Shown here: positions 8,901 through 15,500 of the stretch, piece after piece | Position numbering within the stretch: position 1 is the first letter of the stretch | How the letters are laid out: each line of letters starts with the position of its first letter | Origin: UBA1858 sp039182865 | GTDB taxonomy: Bacteria > Pseudomonadota > Gammaproteobacteria > UBA4575 | DNA: 18,092 nucleotides | Reading direction: 5' to 3' | Assembly: GCA_039182865.1 (NCBI GenBank) | Contig: JBCDBX010000034.1 | Span: forward strand, 1-18,092 | The notes under the pieces: generated by a model | What the model saw: the letters and a program-made list of their open reading frames with translations, nothing else | What the model was told of the DNA's origin: nothing | Databases searched by the model: none | Made by a program: the position numbers and the translations under genes

Positions 8901-11900
8901 AATATAAAAGATGATCAACACAAATTATTCAAATGCTTGCTTAGTCATTACACAAGTTATTTAGCTATAGGAAAAAAATTTGATGCATTGAAAAAAATAA
9001 AGACAAGCACTAGTCAAGACATAAAATGGGAACACTTGCAAAAGGAATATCCTGAATTTGATGCGCAAATAAGTTTGGCTAAAAATTGTGGTGATAATTT
9101 AGCAAAAGTACTGAAAGGTGACGTTAATCCATTGGATATATTATTTCCAAATGGTGATTTAAGTCTATTAACAGATCTTTATGAAAAGTCACCTGGTGCA
9201 GTTGTGATGAATGACCTACTCAGCCATTCATTTGATAGATTATTATCAGACCTTGATCCTAAGACACCGATTAAAATTTTAGAACTAGGTGCTGGCACAG
9301 GTGGCACTACTAGCCATATATTAAAAGTTATATCTCAGCATAATCTCAATTATGAATATCACTTCACAGATATCTCTCAACATTTTTTAAATGAAGCAAA
9401 GGATAAATTCTCTGATGTCGAGAATATGACATATCGTTTGGTCAATATTGAAGATGAGATTGATGATGAGGATAAAGAGTCCTTCGATATAGTCATCGCG
9501 GCCAACGTCCTGCATGCAACTCAAAGAATGGATAATACGTTGAAAAACGTTAATTCCCTTATTAAACCAGAAGGATCAATCTTTTTATTGGAAGCTACCG
9601 AATCTGCAGTATGGCTAGATATGGTGTTTGGCATGATGTCAGGTTGGTGGCAAGTTAAAGACCCTTATCGCAAAGGTTACCCACTAATGAGTATTCGACA
9701 ATGGCATAGTTGTTTGGATAAAGCAGGGTTAACACAAAGTGCAATCTTGACTGGCGAAATTTCTCTTCCACAGGCTGTCATTATGGCAACAAAACCTAAG
9801 CGGACTGCATGTTGGAATCTTATTTGCGAGGAAAATGATGAATTGATAAAGACTATTTTCCCTAGCAAGCAGAATAAGATAGATCTTCACCTCAGTGAAA
9901 AATTTTCAATTCAGAATTCTTTTGATGGTCTATTATTCAAAGTTCCTGAAATTTATGACATTCAGAATATTCCTAAGCAAGTCAAAAAACTCAATCATCG
10001 ACTCCTCAAAATACTGCAGAAATGCTTAAAGAATAATAAGCCTAAAAACCTATGCTTCTTATTAGACGATCGTCAAGCAGGGTTTGAAATAGCACAAAAA
10101 TCGATTTGGGCTTGGGTGCAAACACTAAATTTGGAACATCCTGAACTAAAAACTAAAGTCATCATTATTGATAGCACTCAGAATTTAAACACCGAATATA
10201 TCGTAGAAGACATAATTTCAAAAACAAATGAGTTGCATATCTATTGGCATAATGGCCAACGAAAAGTAGCTCGCTTGCGCAAAGATATACCTCAACGACT
10301 ACAACTGGATAATTCTTCCACGCTTGAAGGTATTTGTTGGGAAGATATAGAAATTCATCCGCCTGGCGTAAATGAAGTTCAAATTAACATGCGAGCTTCT
10401 GGTTTAAATTATCGTGATCTTCTAATAGCACTAGGTCAATATCCCGAACCCGCAGAACTTGGATCTGAGTTAAGCGGTATTGTAACCGCCGTTGGAGATG
10501 ATATTACTCAATTCAAAGTTGGTGATGAGGTGATGGCAATCGCTCCAAATAGTTTTAACGATAGCGTTTGTGTGTCTGAAGAATTGATTACAAAAATCCC
10601 ATCACATATCGATTATGCAGCAGCAGCCAGCTTACCCATCGCTTTCATTACAGCCTCTTATAGTTTGATAACACTCGCAAATATCCAGGCAGGCAATACG
10701 GTGCTAATAAATAATGCTGCTGGAGGGGTAGGACAGGCTGCAATACAAATTTGTCAGTCTGTTAGAGCTAATGTAATTGCGACAGCTAGTAAAAAGAAAC
10801 ATGAGGTATTGAAAACTTTAGGCGTAAAAGAAATATATGATTCACGCAGCATTGATTTTGTTGAACAAATAATCGATAAATATAAGCAACCCTGTATAGA
10901 TGTTGTAATTTCCGCATTACCTGAGCCATATCAGACTGCGAGTTTGAAATTATTAAAAACAAAAAGCAGCTATATTGATATCGGCAAAGGGTCCTCTTTG
11001 AGTGATGAGGAATTTGTTCGTCAAAAGCCTGAACTGCAATTGTATCGTGTAGATATTGCTAAGCTGTGCCGAGACAATCCTAGCCTTATTCAAAAAGAGT
11101 TAAAACAATTGGGCAGATTTGTTGAAATGAAGCGTTGGCGGCCCATTTCACATACAGAATATGAGCAAAGTGAAATTCAGTTGGCTTTACGTAAAATGCA
11201 GAAAGCTGAACATACTGGGAAACTTGTCATTAAAGGGAAACAGAAATTAACTTCTCATAAAAAAATAAAAACTCATAAAAACAAAACCTATTTAATTACT
11301 GGAGGGCTTGGCGGTATCGGTTTAAGTATCGCTAAATGGTTAATTAATAGTGGCGCTAAAAATATTTGTTTAACTTCCCGCCATCTTTCTTCAGATAACC
11401 TGACATTTAAGCAACTAGAATCTTTTGCGGAATCTGAATCTGTCAACTTATCAACCCGTACAGTTGATGTATGTGATGAGAAGGCTATAAGTGACTTGAT
11501 AAGCTTTATACAAAAAAGTGATGCGCCATTATGTGGAGTTTTGCATGCAGCTGGCACGCTTCATGATACCCCCATTACACAATTGGATAAGGATGCGTTT
11601 GATGAAGTAGCAGCTCCTAAGATTAAAGGTGCTTGGATACTACATGAATTAACTAAAGACCTGCCGCTTGATGATTTCATGTTATTTAGTTCAGCGACTG
11701 CGATCACTGGTTCTCCTGGCCAAGCTAATCATGCTGTTGCTAATGCATTTCTCGACGGTTTAGCAGACTATCGTAATCGTCATCGTTTGCCTGCAGTCAG
11801 TATCTGTTGGGGAGCATGGTCAGAAATAGGGGCAGCCGTTAAGTATCAGGATAAACAAAATATACGTGGCTTACCTGGTATCGGAATGATAACGCCTTCG

Positions 11901-12584
11901 CAAGGGATGGATGAATTCGAAAAAATCTGGCCAAATAAATATGGTCGCTATGTGGTCATCCCAATCGATTGGAAGCGTGCATCTAAATTAGATTATGTAC
12001 AGCATCAATGCTTATATGAAAATTTAAGGACCAACTTCAATTCCTCAAATGACGACACAGTTTCATCAAGTAACGATGAAGAGTGTATATTAAAAACTAA
12101 ACTACAAGCGTTAAGCACTCCGGAACAGCTCGACTATATTAATAGTCATCTGCAATCACTGGTCGCACAGGCCTTGGGAATCTCACTTAAAGAAGTATCA
12201 CCAGATATAGGTCTTTTTGAAATGGGTCTGGATTCTCTTACAGCAATGGAATTAAAAAATCGCCTTCAACACGAACTCGACATCACACTACCCACGACAA
12301 TTTTATTTGATTATCCAACCATCAATAGATTGAGTGAATTTCTTCAACTGCAAATAGGAGTTGAAGAATTTCCAACACAAGCTAAATCAAACCCAATAGA
12401 AAACTCATCTTCACAACAAAAAGGCGTGAATGAAAAAATACCCGCTTTGATTAATGCTGACGACCCTAGCATCTCTGATATGGAAAATTATCTTGATCAA
12501 CGTATGGATCAACTAGAAGAATGGCTCGACACAATTGATGAACCTTCAACCGCAGTAGATAAAAAGGTACTAAATTGTGAATAA
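5904..12584 (+). CDS. Type I polyketide synthase module lacking AT: docking-KS-DH-cMT-ER-KR-ACP-docking (PKS1)
   Basis: 2226 residues counted from ATG 5904. Helical docking segment, about 20-48. KS, about 52-470: DTTCSSS with C214, VHGTATPIGD with H349, NIGHLES with H386. Residues about 470-620 hold only linker sequence ending LPNYPFQRSEYW, with no GHSxG: the AT is absent. DH, about 625-900: H655 in HQIAGQTLLP and D822 in IIDAGLQ, but without the usual HP before it. C-methyltransferase, about 960-1300: ELGAGTGGTT at 1127 and NVLHAT with H1204. Structural KR half, about 1330-1460. ER, about 1475-1785: GLNYRDLLIALGQYP and NNAAGGVGQAA at 1603. KR, about 1790-2020: TGGLGGIG at 1799, FSSA, and ANHAVANAF with H1943 where Tyr is expected. 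ACP with GLDSLTAMEL, Ser2111. A C-terminal helix, about 2175-2215, probably docks to PKS2. Predicted role: extend the FAAL-loaded chain, methylate the alpha carbon and reduce it fully, with malonyl supplied in trans. Confidence 0.95.
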   Translation: MIELNMTDHISQTKGRVNTDDLLKQATLEIRRLRNELKEKNNRLENNCTDKIAIVGMGCRFPGKVNTPEELWQFLSTSGDGIIKVPEDRWNDRALDEPLIAGGFLENIKGFDASFFNISPREAEQMDPQQRLLLEVCHESLEHSGIPSEQIRGSNTGVFIGACFDDYSQRNIRSGNPDLINIHSVLGNNRSIAAGRIAYGFDLKGPVIQLDTTCSSSLVAIHLAAQSLQNGESDLALAGGVNLMLSEEATISLRKLMALSSDGQCRTFDEYADGYSRGEGCGIVVLKRLSDAISNGDKVWAVIEGSAINHDGASNGLTAPNGKAQAKVISQALDNADLKPEQIQYVEVHGTATPIGDPIEIQALASVHTERKDSLLVGSIKTNIGHLESAAGIAGLMKTVLALEYGALPAHRNLQTLSSRIPWNKLPIKVVEGATPWPDNNEARYAGISSFGMSGTNAHLILRNGTNTDAITPSDLTSPTLFCLSAKSSNALQDVIGNYLELISKQSTDLNMLAYSMSMARNHYKIRCAVVASNKSELVQALEKLQQRSISQDKQQNLINSSTHDANDSSLYELASAYERGEDIDFRKLWAETKFSKIVLPNYPFQRSEYWQAPEAKNSGTSIPNWPGENTLAIANDINLFDSALIRSKLNWRDHQIAGQTLLPAAFYLYILPSLANQLGIFKTEVSDLKIIHPVWFNNELEADDIRILSHWENISKLKTNVSEWQVKLYHNEIKIASAIVKEADAYVENIEINKPLKSSSELDQTEFYQSFEDNGIQYGDDFRWLSKIFFDDQHAESIIDASKLTRLMNHDAQDLIIGIIDAGLQTVGVHLKNDGHSYLPISIDSFRVSNLDKLSKTSTIRTKKRTSENIHAAKCFDLIWLNSDSDQPIISLQGLRLKSFDMQADKRNEKLVPDYYSIEWVHQPLHLPKSQLGATDLKKLITAKLEKISEKEIVYKSLRLQSLLNEICILSLVRALNELSWNKEIAIASNLEDLSKRLNIKDDQHKLFKCLLSHYTSYLAIGKKFDALKKIKTSTSQDIKWEHLQKEYPEFDAQISLAKNCGDNLAKVLKGDVNPLDILFPNGDLSLLTDLYEKSPGAVVMNDLLSHSFDRLLSDLDPKTPIKILELGAGTGGTTSHILKVISQHNLNYEYHFTDISQHFLNEAKDKFSDVENMTYRLVNIEDEIDDEDKESFDIVIAANVLHATQRMDNTLKNVNSLIKPEGSIFLLEATESAVWLDMVFGMMSGWWQVKDPYRKGYPLMSIRQWHSCLDKAGLTQSAILTGEISLPQAVIMATKPKRTACWNLICEENDELIKTIFPSKQNKIDLHLSEKFSIQNSFDGLLFKVPEIYDIQNIPKQVKKLNHRLLKILQKCLKNNKPKNLCFLLDDRQAGFEIAQKSIWAWVQTLNLEHPELKTKVIIIDSTQNLNTEYIVEDIISKTNELHIYWHNGQRKVARLRKDIPQRLQLDNSSTLEGICWEDIEIHPPGVNEVQINMRASGLNYRDLLIALGQYPEPAELGSELSGIVTAVGDDITQFKVGDEVMAIAPNSFNDSVCVSEELITKIPSHIDYAAAASLPIAFITASYSLITLANIQAGNTVLINNAAGGVGQAAIQICQSVRANVIATASKKKHEVLKTLGVKEIYDSRSIDFVEQIIDKYKQPCIDVVISALPEPYQTASLKLLKTKSSYIDIGKGSSLSDEEFVRQKPELQLYRVDIAKLCRDNPSLIQKELKQLGRFVEMKRWRPISHTEYEQSEIQLALRKMQKAEHTGKLVIKGKQKLTSHKKIKTHKNKTYLITGGLGGIGLSIAKWLINSGAKNICLTSRHLSSDNLTFKQLESFAESESVNLSTRTVDVCDEKAISDLISFIQKSDAPLCGVLHAAGTLHDTPITQLDKDAFDEVAAPKIKGAWILHELTKDLPLDDFMLFSSATAITGSPGQANHAVANAFLDGLADYRNRHRLPAVSICWGAWSEIGAAVKYQDKQNIRGLPGIGMITPSQGMDEFEKIWPNKYGRYVVIPIDWKRASKLDYVQHQCLYENLRTNFNSSNDDTVSSSNDEECILKTKLQALSTPEQLDYINSHLQSLVAQALGISLKEVSPDIGLFEMGLDSLTAMELKNRLQHELDITLPTTILFDYPTINRLSEFLQLQIGVEEFPTQAKSNPIENSSSQQKGVNEKIPALINADDPSISDMENYLDQRMDQLEEWLDTIDEPSTAVDKKVLNCE
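12564..12579 (+). promoter_or_regulatory. Ribosome binding site and GTG start of PKS2
   Basis: AAGG at 12564-12567, in an A-rich run, lies nine bases before GTG at 12577. An in-frame TAA at 12571-12573 prevents any earlier start except ATT at 12574. The first in-frame ATG lies inside the conserved KS segment GMACRF and would delete the docking helix. GTG 12577 is therefore the start. It overlaps the PKS1 stop by eight bases (GTGAATAA), suggesting coupled translation. Confidence 0.75.
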
Positions 12585-15500
12585 TAATAAATACCAGCAT
12601 CGTCTGCAGCGAGCAGCTGAACTGATTGATCGTTTACAGAAACGTCTTGATGAAATACAAGCGCTACCTTCTAATCAAAAACAAGCGAATAGTGACATTG
12701 CGATCACAGGGATGGCTTGTCGTTTTCCTGGTGGCATCAATTCACCCAATGAATTTTGGAATTCCTTATTAAACAACCATGATGGTATTACAAAAGTACC
12801 TAATGATCGCTGGGATGCCGATGCTTTGTATCATAGTGATTATCGTAAAATCGGTCACATAGTGACGCGTAATGGTGGTTTTCTGGATGATCCTAAAAAA
12901 TTTGATGCTAGTTTTTTTGGTATATCGCCCAAAGAAGCCGCAACACTTGATCCGCAACAACGACTACTACTCGAAGTAGGCTGGCATGCGTTAGAAGATG
13001 CCGGAATAGTGCCAGCAAAACAAGATGATAAAACAGTCGGTATTTTTATTGGCATAAGTAGTCAAGATTATTCTCAACAACTCTTATCGAGAGATCTCGA
13101 CGAACAAGACGCATACGTTGCAACAGGCAATGCCCACAGTGTTGCAGCTGGGCGACTCTCATACTGTTTTGGATTTACTGGCCCAAGTATCGTAGTAGAT
13201 ACCGCATGTTCTTCTTCACTTGTCGCTGTGCACTTAGCTTGCCAAAGTTTACAAGCAGGTGAATGTGATATTGCCTTGGTTGGTGGTGTCAACAGAATTT
13301 TAAATCCAGATGGTAGTGTTATTTTTTCACGTGCACAAATGATTTCACCTGATGGACGCTGCAAAGTTTTTGATGCAAAAGCGGATGGTTTTACCCGTGC
13401 GGAAGGTTGTGGCATGGTGGTAATGAAACGAAAAGGTGATTTAAAAATAGATGATAATCACCTAGCAACTATCTTAGGTAGTGCAGTCAATCAAGATGGG
13501 CGTAGTAGTGGACTGACCGTACCCAATGGCCCTTCACAGCAAAAAGTAATTCGAGCTGCCTTAAAAAAAGCAGGCCTAACTCATGATGATATAGACTATA
13601 TTGAGGCTCATGGTACAGGCACTAGCTTAGGTGATCCTATCGAAGTAGGCAGTATTGCTGAAGTTTTTGCAGGTCGCGAACATCCAATATTATTAGGATC
13701 AGTAAAGGCTAACCTTGGCCACATGGAAGCTGCTGCAGGAATTGGGGGATTAATCAAAACAGTACTAGCAATGCAGCATAGAGTTATTCCTCGGCAAATT
13801 CATTTTGAAACACCCAATCCACATATACATTGGGGGCAGCGCAGAAACAGTGAACCGCTTGTTCAAGTCGCATGTCCACAAACTGTTTGGCCTGACTATC
13901 GAGGGAATGAATTACCACAAGCAGGCATAAGTTCTTTTGGCTTCTCTGGCACCAATGCACATGTCATTTTACAAGGAATATCGAATCACTCTAAATCCTA
14001 TGATGAGATCTCTAAAGGTAAAGACTTGTTGTTGCTGTCTGCGCACAATGAGAGTGCCTTAAATGAATTAGCCAAAGCATATAAGCAAGAATTAACGAAT
14101 TGGGAATCTGCGGGAATTAGCTGGCAGATGTTATGTAGAAATACAATCCAAAATCGTGGGCAATTCTCACAAAGGTTAGCGTTATCTGCCGAAAGTTATT
14201 CTGAAGCCAACAAAGCACTGCAAGCTTATCTAGATCAAAATAAAAATGATCATCTCTATAGTCACTTTGATTTAAAGCAAGATCGATTATTCAAATCTAA
14301 GAAACTGGCCTTTGTCTTTACTGGCCAAGGATCACAATGGCCTAAAATGGGCAAAGCCTTATATGAAAATCATGGAACATTTAGACAAGTTATCGATGAG
14401 TGTGACGCTTGGGTATGTTCACAACTTGACTGGTCTTTGAAACATTTATTATTTGAAAGTGATAGTGAATTACTCGCTCAAACACAATTTACTCAACCGG
14501 CTATATTTTCAATTCAATGCGCCTTATTTAAAACGTTAACTGCTTGGGGTATTCAGCCACAAGCAGTATTAGGGCATAGCATAGGTGAGTTTGCGGCAGC
14601 CGTTTGTGCAGGAAGTTTATCCCTTCTTGATGGACTAAAGCTAGTCACTACACGTGGCAAACTAATGCAGGAACTTCCATCTGATGGTGGGATGCTGATT
14701 GTTCGGCTGGCAGCAAATAAATGTGAAGATCATCTTGCCTCATGGAATAGTAATAACACTGGAGAGATATGCATTGCGGCTGACAATGGTCCGGAGCTTT
14801 GTGTCATTTCTGGAAGTCTCAAGGATCTAGATAAATTTGCAAGCATCTTAAAACAAGATTACGTCATGACGATGGCACTTGAAGTTTCGCACGCATTTCA
14901 TTCGACATTGATGTCACCGATGACTGAAGAATTCAGTCTTCAACTAAAAGATATCAATCATGATCACATGAAGATGGCGTTTTATTCGACCTTAACAGGT
15001 GATGATTTGCGAAACAGTGAATACAAAATGCTTAATCTAGACTATTGGCACAATCATATATTACATCCTGTTAGATTTTGTGAAGCATCAAATGCTCTAA
15101 TCAACGATGGCTATACGCATATCGTCGAGATCGGGCCGCAACCTCATTTGTCATCAATGCTTAAGAGCGTTGATGTTTCAGATGACCTGACGATATTGTC
15201 ATGTATGCGCCAAGATGAATCTGATTTAACAAGTTTATATAAATCCTTAGCTACTTTATTCGTTGAAGGGTGGGATTTGATGCCCACACAATTAACTCAA
15301 GCTGTTGCATTACCTAACTATCCTTTCCAACATCAACCTTATTGGTACTCATGTAAACCAACTTCAAAACAGAGTGTATCCATAAGGCAAAATGATAAAG
15401 AGCTATTAGGCCATCACTTACCACTTCCGGGTAGCGTTGAACAACGCTATCACTCTAGATGGAATATCAACACACGAGAATGGTTTGCCGATCATGATGT

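Noticed and set aside
13074..13415. Minus-strand frame of 113 residues opposite the PKS2 KS, and similar minus frames within PKS1
   Set aside because: These are shadows of conserved KS coding sequence; no family motifs or plausible start signals.
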